A stretch of 64,000 bases of DNA from JAFGLZ01 sp964622545 (lineage in GTDB: Bacteria > Planctomycetota > Phycisphaerae > UBA1845 > JAFGLZ01): positions 24,857-88,856 of the forward strand of contig CAZUQM010000029.1 of the NCBI GenBank assembly GCA_964622545.1, read 5' to 3'. Below the pieces are notes generated by a model that searched no databases, had not been told where the DNA came from, and worked only from the letters and a program-made list of their open reading frames with translations. Shown piece after piece: positions 15,844 through 23,538 of the stretch. Position numbers and translations under genes: made by a program. How positions within the stretch are numbered: position 1 is the first letter of the stretch; every line of letters starts with the position of its first letter.

Positions 15844-17757
15844 CTATCCCGTCCCGCCCGACGCGACGGTCGGGAAGCGTTCCGGCTCCATGTGCGGCAG
15901 GAACATCGCGCTGACGTACTCGTCCTGGAACTCGGGCACGAGGTTCAGCTCGACGGTGCGCGGCGTGGTGGCGATGCGATCGAAGACGGGCCAGGCCTCG
16001 CGGTCGACCAGACCCAGCACCGCGCCGGCCAGCGAGCCGTTGCCGATCACCCGGAAGCGATCGAGCGGCAGGTCCGGCAGCAGGCCGATCGTGATTGCGC
16101 TGCTCAGCCCGATGTGCTTGGCGAAGCCGCCGGCCAGGTAGAACCGGTCGAGCTGGTCGAGCTGCAGGCCCGCCTCGCGGAGGAGGATCGTCAGCCCGGC
16201 GTACATGGCCGCCTTGCCCTGAAGGAGCGTGGCCACGTCGCGCTCGTCGATCACGATGTCATTCAGACCGTCCTCGGTCTGGTCGGCGGGCACGAGGACG
16301 TAGCCCAGACAGGTGCCCTGGCCGGTGTCCACCTCGCGGAGCCTCTCGCATGCGTCCATCTTGCCGCGGTCGAATCGCCCGGTCTCATCCAAGAGGCCGG
16401 CGCGACGCGCCTGGGCCAGCATGTCGATCAGCCCGCTGCCACACACACCCACCGGCGGGACGTCGCCGATAACGACGACCTCGGGCAAGAACGTATCGAA
16501 ATCGAGGCGAATCCGTTCCACGGCGCCCACGCTGGCCCGCATGCCGCAGCCGATGCGCCCGCCCTCGAAGGCCGGTCCGGCGGCGGTGGCCGTGGCCAGG
16601 ATCTTGCCGCGGTCGCAGACGGCGATCTCGCCGTTGGTCCCGATGTCGAGGATGGCCGACCGTTCGCTGCGACGCAGCATCCCCGAGACGACGATGTCGC
16701 TGGTGATGTCCCCGCCGACGTAGGCGCTGATCGCCGGGACGACGTCGACGAGGCCGTCGCGGTTCATGTGCACGCCAAGCTCGGCGGCGCGACACGTGCC
16801 GGGCCGGCTCGCCACCGGCTGGAACGGTATGCCGCCCATGTTCGTCGGGTCGAGGCCCAGCAGCAGGTGCGACATCACGGTGTTGCCCGAGACGACGCAC
16901 CGGCCCAGCGAAGCCGGCTCGATGTCGTGCTCGCGGCAGAGCAGGCCGATCAGGCGGTTGATCGTCTGATGGACGACGAGCTTGCGCAGGGTTTCCAGCC
17001 CGCCCTCCTCGCCGGCGACGACGATGCGGCTGGCGACGTCGTCGGCTCGCTGCACCTGCTGGTTGTAGCAGCTCGCCGACCGGACGATCTTGCCCGTGTT
17101 CAGATCCACCAGCGAGCACACGACGGTGGTCGTGCCGATGTCGACGGCAAGGCCGACTGCCTCGTCGCTCTGATCGCCCGCCTCGACATCGACCAACTCC
17201 CATTCGGTTTGGCCGAGGGCCAGCGTGGCGGTGACATGATAGTCGCCGTCTCGCAGCGTCTCCGGCAGCTTGCGAAGCACATGCAACCGGGCGTGCACGC
17301 GTTCGCTGACTGCGCCGCTGCCGTGCAGCCCGGTCAGCAACCGCTCGAGATCGGCGGCGGCATCTTGCATGCTGGGCTTTGGCAGCTCGAGGGCGATCTT
17401 GCGCAGCCGCGGTCGGACCTCGATCACGTCCTCGAGGTCGTAGTCGACGACGACCTTCTCGCCCGTCTCGATGAGCGATTGGCGCGGCACGGCGATCCGC
17501 CAGCCGTCGGTCAAGATGCGGGTCTGGCAGCCGAGGACGCGTTGCGGCCGGGCGCCGCCGGCGACGATCTCCCCGTCCCCGCCCGTAAAGCGGCCCTCGA
17601 CGATGTCGACGGCACAGCCGCCGCACGACCCCACGCCCGCACAGCTCGTGTTGAGTAGGATGCCCGCCCGTTCGGCGGCCTCGGTGATGGTGGCGCCATC
17701 GGGCACGTCGACTTCCCGACGTCCCTTCGGCAGATCAAATACGCCCGTCAATCCCAT
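15844..17757 (-). CDS. RACo-type corrinoid activation ATPase with 2Fe-2S domain
   Basis: A 637-residue protein. The N-terminal ferredoxin domain has cysteines at 39, 45, 48 and 77, the plant-type 2Fe-2S spacing. The long C-terminal ASKHA-type ATPase (DUF4445) has phosphate-binding motifs GLAVDIGTTTVVCSLVDL near 200 and AILDIGTNGEIAV near 370, with VCGSGLIDMLAQARRAG and FYLAGGFAKHIG later. RACo proteins use ATP and electrons to reduce inactive Co(II) corrinoid to Co(I) for methyltransferases. No methyltransferase or corrinoid protein is adjacent, so the partner must be elsewhere. The gene ends four bases from the disrupted Toprim-like gene, in convergent orientation. Confidence 0.85.
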   Translation of the reverse strand: MGLTGVFDLPKGRREVDVPDGATITEAAERAGILLNTSCAGVGSCGGCAVDIVEGRFTGGDGEIVAGGARPQRVLGCQTRILTDGWRIAVPRQSLIETGEKVVVDYDLEDVIEVRPRLRKIALELPKPSMQDAAADLERLLTGLHGSGAVSERVHARLHVLRKLPETLRDGDYHVTATLALGQTEWELVDVEAGDQSDEAVGLAVDIGTTTVVCSLVDLNTGKIVRSASCYNQQVQRADDVASRIVVAGEEGGLETLRKLVVHQTINRLIGLLCREHDIEPASLGRCVVSGNTVMSHLLLGLDPTNMGGIPFQPVASRPGTCRAAELGVHMNRDGLVDVVPAISAYVGGDITSDIVVSGMLRRSERSAILDIGTNGEIAVCDRGKILATATAAGPAFEGGRIGCGMRASVGAVERIRLDFDTFLPEVVVIGDVPPVGVCGSGLIDMLAQARRAGLLDETGRFDRGKMDACERLREVDTGQGTCLGYVLVPADQTEDGLNDIVIDERDVATLLQGKAAMYAGLTILLREAGLQLDQLDRFYLAGGFAKHIGLSSAITIGLLPDLPLDRFRVIGNGSLAGAVLGLVDREAWPVFDRIATTPRTVELNLVPEFQDEYVSAMFLPHMEPERFPTVASGGTG

Positions 17758-17862
17758 GGTGTCATCCTCAGTCGGTCGTCTCGCAGGTGTTCGTCAAGCA
17801 TAGCAGCATCCGTTCGCGCGGTCACCCCGACGCGCACGGTTGCCGTCGATGTCGTGTCGCGT

Positions 17863-18825
17863 TCATCGGTCGGTGGGGCGTCGTTCGAAGCGGCGGAATT
17901 CGGAGGGCTGTTGCTGCGTCGGTGTGGACGGCTTGCCTTCGCCCAGGAAGGCCTGGACGACGAACTCCGTGACCCCTCGCCCACGCAGGGCCTGGCGGAA
18001 CTCCAGCGGGTCGCGTCGTCGATACCAGTGGCCCAACGCGCCCGGCCCTTCGAGCTTGTATCCGGCTCGCCGGGTCAGCTTCGCCGACCACACCGTGGCT
18101 GCCCGGTGGACGTCGACGGCACGCAGGGCATAGTCGACGGTGACCTGCGTCTGTCGCGTCGGGCCGACCTTCTTCGCCCCGACGGTCTGTCGCCTGGCCT
18201 CGATCACCCGCATCGTGCAGGCCGTGATCTCGACCAGCAGCACCAGGTTTGCCTCGCACTCTCGGCCCAGTATCGCCACGTTCGTCGGGTTCGCCAGGTC
18301 GGCCCAGCGGAGCCGAAGCGATCGGAGGGCCTTTTCGGTCTTGCGGTGCTTGACGGGGTCGAACCATCCCGTACGGGCGAGGCCTTGTTCGATGTCCTCG
18401 CGGACGGCCTCGGTGAGGTCGGGCAGGTAATGGCACTCGAGCCGGAAGCCCGGGATCTCGCCCTTTTGCACGCGGCGGTCGAGCCGGTGAAGCTGCTTGC
18501 TGTACGCCTTGAAGTCGTCGCGGCGGCCGGTGTGCTCGACGAGGACGACCACGTGCGCCATCGCCTCGGGCGCCGGGGCCTCGGGCGGTGCGGGCAGCGG
18601 GTCGGCCCACCACTCGAACGGCGGGGCGAGACCGCCCCCGTGGCAGCCCGTCACACCCGAGACGAGTGTGCCGAGCGAGACGACCGTCAAGAGCAGACGC
18701 GCGGCCGGAGGCCGCTCGCGGGCCCCACGCGACGGGCGCGCCGTTCGTACCATCCACCGCGGCCGTAAGAAGGTCATGCTTGTGTGCTCAATAGGAATGC
18801 GTCCCTCATGGCTCACCCAGGTCAT
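17863..18825 (-). CDS. Putative lipoprotein of unknown function
   Basis: Up to 320 residues. A hydrophobic stretch LLLTVVSLGTLVSGVTGC gives a plausible lipobox (VTGC), so the mature protein is probably lipid-anchored. The body contains a segment with PDLTEAVREDIEQGLARTG and no family I recognise. The start is uncertain. ATG at 18825 has GAGGT seven to eleven bases upstream but leaves 57 residues before the lipobox Cys. ATGs at 18777 and 18753 give a more normal signal length without a ribosome site. It lies 20 bases downstream of the radical SAM gene and is probably co-transcribed with it. Confidence 0.65.
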   Translation of the reverse strand: MTWVSHEGRIPIEHTSMTFLRPRWMVRTARPSRGARERPPAARLLLTVVSLGTLVSGVTGCHGGGLAPPFEWWADPLPAPPEAPAPEAMAHVVVLVEHTGRRDDFKAYSKQLHRLDRRVQKGEIPGFRLECHYLPDLTEAVREDIEQGLARTGWFDPVKHRKTEKALRSLRLRWADLANPTNVAILGRECEANLVLLVEITACTMRVIEARRQTVGAKKVGPTRQTQVTVDYALRAVDVHRAATVWSAKLTRRAGYKLEGPGALGHWYRRRDPLEFRQALRGRGVTEFVVQAFLGEGKPSTPTQQQPSEFRRFERRPTDR

Positions 18826-18845
18826 CGGTTACCTCGTCGTCATGG

Positions 18846-19976
18846 TCAGACCACGATGGGTCTCGGGCCGGAGGACCCTCCGCTCGGTCGCGCCCCGCCA
18901 CCGTCACCGGCCGCGGCGAACACGCCGGGTACCTTCTCGCCGCAGTCGTGGCAGGCGTCTCCGCGTAGACGCAGATCGGACACGAAGAAGCCACGCCGCT
19001 CGATCAGCCGCGCACCGCACTTGGTGCAGGTCGTATGCTCGGTCTCGCCCACGCGGCCGGCCAGATTGCCCGAGTAGACGTATTTCAGGCCCGCGGCCTT
19101 GCCCGACTCGTACGCCCGGGCCAGCGTCTCGGCGGGCGTCGACGTCGCCTCCTTCGATTTGTACATCGCCCGGTAGGCCGTGCAGTGCCAGGGGATGTCC
19201 GGGGATACCGAGGCGATGAAGTCGGCCGTCTGACGGATCTCATCCTCCGAGTCGTTGAAACCCGGCACGACCAGCGTGACGACCTCGACCCAGAACCCCA
19301 TCTTGTGGGCCTGTCGGATCGTGTCGGTGACGGCCTCGAACATGCCGCCGAGCCGCTTGTACTTCTCGGCGTCGAAGCACTTCAGGTCGATGTTGAACAG
19401 CGACATGTGCGGCCGGAGATACTCCAGCACCTCCGGCGTGCCGTGCCCGTTGCTGACGTAGCCGCAGAGGATGCCCTCGGCCGAGGCCAGCCGAAAGATC
19501 TCGAACGACCACTCGCTCGTGATCAGCGGTTCGTTGTAGGTGCTGGTGATGACGGGGACGCGCTGGTCGACGGCGGCCTGGACGATCTGCTCGGCCGAGC
19601 AGAACTGCGTGGGCTCGGCCACGGCCCGATCGTCGCGCAGCGCCTGACTCGTGACCCAGTTCTGGCAGAACTCGCAGTGGAAGTTGCAGCCGAGCATGCC
19701 GAACGACAGGGCGTTTTGCCCCGGCAGCACGTGATAGAAGGGTTTCTTCTCGATGGGGTCCACCGCCAGACCGGCCACGTATCCGCCAGGGACGCGCAGC
19801 TCGCCGTCACGGTTGAACCGCATGAGGCACTTGCCTGGTTTGCCGGGCTTGACCTGACAGCGATGGGCGCAGGCCGCGCATTTCACGACCTGGTCGTCCT
19901 CCGGCCGCGTCAGCGCGTCGGCGGCCGGGATCGTGTGCTCGTCAAGCAGCTCACGAAGTGTGGTTCGATCTTGCAT
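18846..19976 (-). CDS. amrS: AmmeMemoRadiSam system radical SAM enzyme (AmrS-like)
   Basis: A 376-residue radical SAM protein. The cluster motif CNFHCEFC sits near residue 96. An N-terminal cysteine region (CAACAHRCQVKPGKPGKC) and a C-terminal pair (CTKCG, CHDCG) around ERRGFFVSDLRLRGDACHDC match AmrS proteins. AmrS is usually paired with AMMECR1 and Memo proteins, whose shared function is unresolved; those partners are not in this window. PflA-type glycyl-radical activase is the alternative reading of the family, but the C-terminal cysteines favour AmrS. It is followed by the lipoprotein gene on the same strand. Confidence 0.82.
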   Translation of the reverse strand: MQDRTTLRELLDEHTIPAADALTRPEDDQVVKCAACAHRCQVKPGKPGKCLMRFNRDGELRVPGGYVAGLAVDPIEKKPFYHVLPGQNALSFGMLGCNFHCEFCQNWVTSQALRDDRAVAEPTQFCSAEQIVQAAVDQRVPVITSTYNEPLITSEWSFEIFRLASAEGILCGYVSNGHGTPEVLEYLRPHMSLFNIDLKCFDAEKYKRLGGMFEAVTDTIRQAHKMGFWVEVVTLVVPGFNDSEDEIRQTADFIASVSPDIPWHCTAYRAMYKSKEATSTPAETLARAYESGKAAGLKYVYSGNLAGRVGETEHTTCTKCGARLIERRGFFVSDLRLRGDACHDCGEKVPGVFAAAGDGGGARPSGGSSGPRPIVV

Positions 19977-20059
19977 GACATCACCCAGTGTCCAGGGACG
20001 CCCCCCGCACGTCCGAGATTATAGCCGCTATCGGACGCTTACCGCAGTTTTGGATGCCG

Positions 20060-20080
20060 CGTTTGCATCCCTTGCAAACG
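20060..20080. promoter_or_regulatory. Perfect 8-bp inverted repeat in divergent promoter region
   Basis: CGTTTGCA (20060-20067) and TGCAAACG (20073-20080) are perfect inverted copies separated by TCCCT. The site lies between the divergent amrS-like gene (start 19976) and the flagellar-rod-like gene (start 20166), so it could be an operator or a hairpin in a leader. Confidence 0.45.
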
Positions 20081-20165
20081 AATCGTAGGTTTCAGAGCGG
20101 CCGCGCATCGGTGGCGGGTGAGTCCTGTGCCGGTGTGCGGCCGTGTTTGTATCGGGGAGGGAAGC

Positions 20166-20489
20166 ATGCTCGCCACACTGACAACAGCCCTTGGCGGCAT
20201 TCAGCGAAGCCAGATGGGGATGCAGGTCACAGCGACCAACATCGCCAACGTCCATACCGACGGCTATCGGACGCAACGCTACGATGCGGCCACGGACACG
20301 GTGCGTGACGCCGGCCGGCTGCCGGAAGAGCGTCCCGACGACTGGCCCGAATCGCACCCGTACAACGACGTCGATCTCGCCAGCGAGTTCGTCCACATGA
20401 AGCGGTACGAGGTGGGCGTTCTGGCCAATGCCAAGGTCGTCTCGATGACCGACGAGCTGCTCGGCGAGTTCATGGACGAGATAGCGTAG
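20166..20489 (+). CDS. Short flagellar basal-body rod-like protein
   Basis: A 107-residue protein with both ends of a flagellar rod/hook protein. The N-terminal part has MGMQVTATNIANVHTDGYR, the conserved N..N..T.GY motif of FlgB, FlgC and FlgG. The C-terminal 40 residues (DVDLASEFVHMKRYEVGVLANA) form the matching helix. The middle is very short, so it is smaller than FlgC (about 130-140). GGGAGG precedes the ATG. No other flagellar gene is in the window, so it is either an isolated rod component or a repurposed protein. Confidence 0.75.
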   Translation: MLATLTTALGGIQRSQMGMQVTATNIANVHTDGYRTQRYDAATDTVRDAGRLPEERPDDWPESHPYNDVDLASEFVHMKRYEVGVLANAKVVSMTDELLGEFMDEIA

Positions 20490-20746
20490 GCGGCGCTCCG
20501 CGCCCCTTCGCAGCGGCAAGCCCGTCGACCCTGGCACGGCCTCAGCCGGCTGATCCTCGCCGGCATGGGGCGCCCTCTCCTCGGCCCCGCGGGATCGCTA
20601 CGTCCACCGCTCAACCCCGTGCCTTTGCCCCAACCGCAATGCAATGCTACGCTAGCCTGCCGCTGTCGCCGGCTGGACAGGCTCGGTACGCCTTCGCCGC
20701 CGATCATGATTGGGAGCAGACCCCACGGGACGGGAGCGCCTTGGCG

Positions 20747-21652
20747 ATGCGCATCGACGTCATTCAGCCGGATCAGGTCACCGAGCTGGCTCGCTTGCTC
20801 AACGCGTGTTGCGACCTCGAGGGGGGGCGGTTCACACCCGAACTGCTTCACCGCCGCTTGTGGCAGTATCCGTACAACCGCGAGGAACTGCGGCTCGGCG
20901 CGTATGAAGGAGACGAGCTGATCGCTGCCATGCCGGGTGGCCTGAAGGGTGAGCAGGGCTTCCTTCGCGTCTTCGCCGTGGCCGCCTCACACCGTCGCAG
21001 GGGCCTTGCCGCCGCCTTGCTCGAGCGCACGGAGGCCACGTTGCGTGATCTGGGCGCCACGGAGCTGGCCGTCTGCTACGCCTCGCCGGGGTACTTCATG
21101 CCGGGCGTCGATCCCCGCTACACGCCCGCGGTGTGCATGCTCGATCGCCGCGGCTTTCAGCGCGAGGAGGCGGTCGTCAACATGTTGGCCCCGATCGATT
21201 CCCAAATGGATTATGCCCGACAAGCCGAGCTGTCCGAGCAGGGGATGGCGTCCCAGGGGATACACGTTCGCCGAGCGATCATGGACGACCGGCCGGCCGT
21301 GGCCGAATGGATGCGTCGCCAGTTCCCGGGCGGATGGGAGCAGGAGGCCGACCTGACGTTCGGCTTCGACCCGATCCCTCTGTGGTTGGCCTTCGCCGGC
21401 GACGAGGTGGTCGGTTTCGCCGCGTACGACGTGGAGATGTTCGAGGGGGGCTTCGGGCCGACGGGGGTCGATGAGGCCCATCGGGGTAAGGGCATCGGAC
21501 GGGCCCTGCTGCTGCGAACGCTGGCCGATATGCAGGCCAGGGGCTACACCGCCTGCGAGATCGGCTGGGTGGGGCCGATCCGATTCTACGCGAACGCCAT
21601 CGACGCACGCATCCATCGCGTGTTCTGGCACATGAACAAGCCGTTGGGCTGA
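20747..21652 (+). CDS. Tandem GNAT-family acetyltransferase
   Basis: A 301-residue protein with two GNAT folds. The first (about 1-140) has an acetyl-CoA loop in VAASHRRRGLAAALLERTEATL. The second (about 150-301) has the cleaner Q/RxxGxG motif in VDEAHRGKGIGRALLLRTLADM. This tandem arrangement is seen in Eis-like and mycothiol-synthase-like enzymes, but substrate residues cannot be assigned. The ATG at 20747 was chosen because an earlier in-frame ATG at 20639 adds 36 residues without GNAT character. The ribosome site is weak (GGGAG about 12 bases upstream). Confidence 0.78.
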   Translation: MRIDVIQPDQVTELARLLNACCDLEGGRFTPELLHRRLWQYPYNREELRLGAYEGDELIAAMPGGLKGEQGFLRVFAVAASHRRRGLAAALLERTEATLRDLGATELAVCYASPGYFMPGVDPRYTPAVCMLDRRGFQREEAVVNMLAPIDSQMDYARQAELSEQGMASQGIHVRRAIMDDRPAVAEWMRRQFPGGWEQEADLTFGFDPIPLWLAFAGDEVVGFAAYDVEMFEGGFGPTGVDEAHRGKGIGRALLLRTLADMQARGYTACEIGWVGPIRFYANAIDARIHRVFWHMNKPLG

Positions 21653-21686
21653 TCAACCGAGGTGCCGCGAGCTTCTTCCAGGCGCG

Positions 21687-22424
21687 CTACGCGTTGATGT
21701 AGTCCTGACCGTAGATGAGCTTCTGCACGACGCCGCCCACGCCCTTGCCGGCCTTGTGGAGCCTGTCGCAGATGGCCTCGTCGCTCAGGATGGCCCCCTT
21801 TTCGAGCTCCTCGGCGATCGCATCAAGCGTCTTCTTCAGCTCCTGGGCAGCCTTCTTGGCCTCGGCGGCCAGATCGGCGACCTTGGTCATGTCGACGTCC
21901 TGGTCTGGATTTTCGACGAAGGGCAGGACGATACGCCAGCTGATGCCGCCTTCCTTGGCGGCCTTGATGTAGACCTGCTTGGTCTGGCCGTCGGGGTACT
22001 GAACCTCATACTGCACGATCGCGTTGGTCCCGTCGGAGTCGAGCTTGATGAACTTGGGTGTGGCCGGGATGATGTCCAGATCCATCGGCACGGCCGTCAA
22101 CTCCTTCTGCTCCAGCAGCGTGGCAAGATCCTGATGGCCGGATTGATCGAGGGCGCTCAGGAGGCGCTGGCGTGATTCGTCAATCGCCTTGAGTTCGGCC
22201 AGGACGGGCTCGTAGGCGGCGTCCAGGGTCTGGAAGGCGCGGTCGCGCTCGTCGAGCCGCAGCAGGTTCAAGACCTTGATCGCGGATCGCTGAACGGCTC
22301 GCCGACCCGGGATCACCCCGCCCACCGGAGCCTGAGGCCCCCCCTGTTCGCTCTTGCAGGCAGGCAGCAACGTTACTGCAGCAGCCAAGCCACCATAGAC
22401 CGTCCAGCTAAGATACCGTCTCAT
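21687..22424 (-). CDS. Lipoprotein with central beta domain and C-terminal coiled coil
   Basis: A 245-residue protein beginning MRRYLSWTVYGGLAAAVTLL then PAC, a lipoprotein signal. The middle contains ATPKFIKLDSDGTNAIVQYE and QVYIKAAKEGGISWRI, probably a small beta domain. The C-terminal third is charged and helical (AEAKKAAQELKKTLDAIAEE), likely coiled coil. It resembles membrane-tethered planctomycete lipoproteins of unknown role. GAGGAG nine bases upstream fixes the start at 22424; a TTG 63 bases earlier is unlikely. Confidence 0.72.
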   Translation of the reverse strand: MRRYLSWTVYGGLAAAVTLLPACKSEQGGPQAPVGGVIPGRRAVQRSAIKVLNLLRLDERDRAFQTLDAAYEPVLAELKAIDESRQRLLSALDQSGHQDLATLLEQKELTAVPMDLDIIPATPKFIKLDSDGTNAIVQYEVQYPDGQTKQVYIKAAKEGGISWRIVLPFVENPDQDVDMTKVADLAAEAKKAAQELKKTLDAIAEELEKGAILSDEAICDRLHKAGKGVGGVVQKLIYGQDYINA

Positions 22425-22557
22425 CACGCCGCTCCTCGTCGATGCATCGCTCAAGTCTGTACCGGGGCTGCACGCCCACCCGGCCAACCTGTCATGCGCC
22501 AGGAAGCCCGAGGCTCAAGAGGGTACGGGCTGAACTGCCTGAACGCAAGGGCCGGAG

Positions 22558-22711
22558 CCTAGTGCTGCGTTTCACACATCGTGCGACGATGGACAGGGGG
22601 GCGCACGCCACGGCTGCTGCTCGAGCCGCGGCATTCATGCCGCGCGGCCGCGCCGGATGAATCCGGCGGCTCGGACAGGTCGTCGCGATACGTCTGAAAG
22701 GCAGCACTAGG
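22558..22711. mobile_element. MITE-like element, about 154 bp, with long terminal inverted repeats
   Basis: The left end starts CCTAGTGCTGCGTTTCA and the right end, read on the other strand, starts CCTAGTGCTGCCTTTCA. About 25 of the first 32 bases match. TA next to each terminus is compatible with an IS630/mariner-type target. The interior carries a second palindrome (22622-22673) made of two hairpins, GCGGCATTCATGCCGC and CGCCGGATGAATCCGGCG, bounded by CGAGCC/GGCTCG. No transposase is encoded, so it would be mobilised in trans. Confidence 0.65.
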
Positions 22712-22842
22712 GATCCAACGGCGCGACAGCTCTCGCTGGCTGCCTCTCGGTCATGGTCAGACGCGGGCGGATTCTTGTCCAGCGGCTGTGACAGCACTGG
22801 CACAGGCCGTGGGGCCTGTCTACTCGAAAGGAGGATATCCGT

Positions 22843-22895
22843 AAAAAAAGGCGTGCGGCACCCCGGAAATCTTGGCGCGGTCAGAGGGTGCCGCA
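22843..22895 (-). terminator. Rho-independent terminator on the minus strand
   Basis: TGCGGCACCC (22854-22863) and GGGTGCCGCA (22886-22895) form a perfect 10-bp stem. On the minus strand the stem is followed four bases later by seven T residues (the A run at 22843-22849). It would end either the small-RNA candidate or read-through from the lipoprotein gene that stops at 23539. Confidence 0.7.
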
Positions 22896-22980
22896 GCGAG
22901 TGGAAGAGCTTATGAGAGCCGCGGTGCCTTGTGCACCCGGCTTTGTCTCTGGCTTTAGTATCGAGTGATCCGTCCAACTA
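22843..22980 (-). ncRNA. Candidate small RNA, about 138 nt
   Basis: A minus-strand promoter (TGGACC, 16-base spacer, perfect TATAAT) predicts a start near 22980, and a strong intrinsic terminator ends the unit at 22843. The transcript would contain a 5' single-stranded region, a hairpin (GCCGGGTGC, loop ACAAG, GCACCGCGGC, at about 22916-22942) and the terminator stem. No open reading frame of note lies inside. I do not recognise 6S, SRP, tmRNA, RNase P or a riboswitch. This is inference from promoter and terminator alone. Confidence 0.4.
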
Positions 22981-22986
22981 CATCAC

Positions 22987-23014
22987 ATTATACCGTTCGA
23001 TTTTGCCAGGTCCA
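22987..23014 (-). promoter_or_regulatory. Promoter of the small-RNA candidate
   Basis: On the minus strand TGGACC (23009-23014, four of six matches to TTGACA) is followed after 16 bases by a perfect TATAAT (22987-22992). No protein-coding gene starts just downstream, which points to a non-coding transcript. Confidence 0.45.
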
Positions 23015-23303
23015 CACCCCTTGGCTGGAAATCTGGGAAAATTCCTGCCGAGCGGCGCGGTCCGACAAAACCCAGTTGACGGACTTTCGACACACCCCGT
23101 TGGGGCAGGACGGCGTCAGGCCTAGTGACTTACTTATCATATACTTATGTACGCTAGCCCGGCCGCTGGGTTCGCGCGATACTCCGCGGAATCGGCGAGA
23201 TTTCGCCAGCCGGTGGGTGGAGGCGGGCAAGGAATAAATCTAGCGATTGAAGCTAGTAGTCCGACACAAATGAATCTGTTGGTTTCCCAACTTCGGAGCG
23301 GCC

Positions 23304-23380
23304 GTCGGAGACGCGACTGTGAAGGAGCGTTGTTGTTCAAACGCTCCAACAACACAGCTCCCTGACGGTCGCTGCTCTGA
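23304..23380. repeat. Inverted pair of the dispersed repeat
   Basis: GTCGGAGACGCGACTGTGAA followed by GGAGCGTTG (23304-23332) matches the reverse complement of the tandem unit at 10302 with two differences. A diverged copy in the opposite orientation follows (23350-23380). Between them GGAGCGTT (23324-23331) and AACGCTCC (23340-23347) form a perfect 8-bp hairpin. Confidence 0.65.
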
Positions 23381-23538
23381 TAAGCGTCTCGCCCTCCTGA
23401 TCGGAACCCACAGAAACAAGTGTGGTCGGGTACTAGTCTTTTAGGAAGGCTTGCCGATCTGGCGTCCTCACCACGTGCCGGGACTGACGGGCGTGGCCGG
23501 GCGGGCTCGAGCCCGATGACGCCTTGCCGTTGCATGCC

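Larger units (their letters stand above)
22425..23538. other. 1.1-kb gene-free spacer with MITE, small-RNA candidate and repeats
   Basis: No convincing protein gene is present; several short frames here have no recognisable content. From left to right it holds a MITE-like element (22558-22711), a minus-strand small-RNA candidate (22843-22980) and an inverted pair of the dispersed repeat (23304-23380). The stretch 22940-23290 looks less GC-rich than flanking coding DNA. Confidence 0.6.

Noticed and set aside
15892..17658. Plus-strand frame of about 590 codons
   Set aside because: It lies antisense to the RACo-type gene, whose ferredoxin cysteines and ASKHA motifs are convincing.
22492..22977. 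Minus-strand frame in the gene-free spacer
   Set aside because: It crosses the MITE-like element and the small-RNA terminator, shows no conserved domain and has no good ribosome site.
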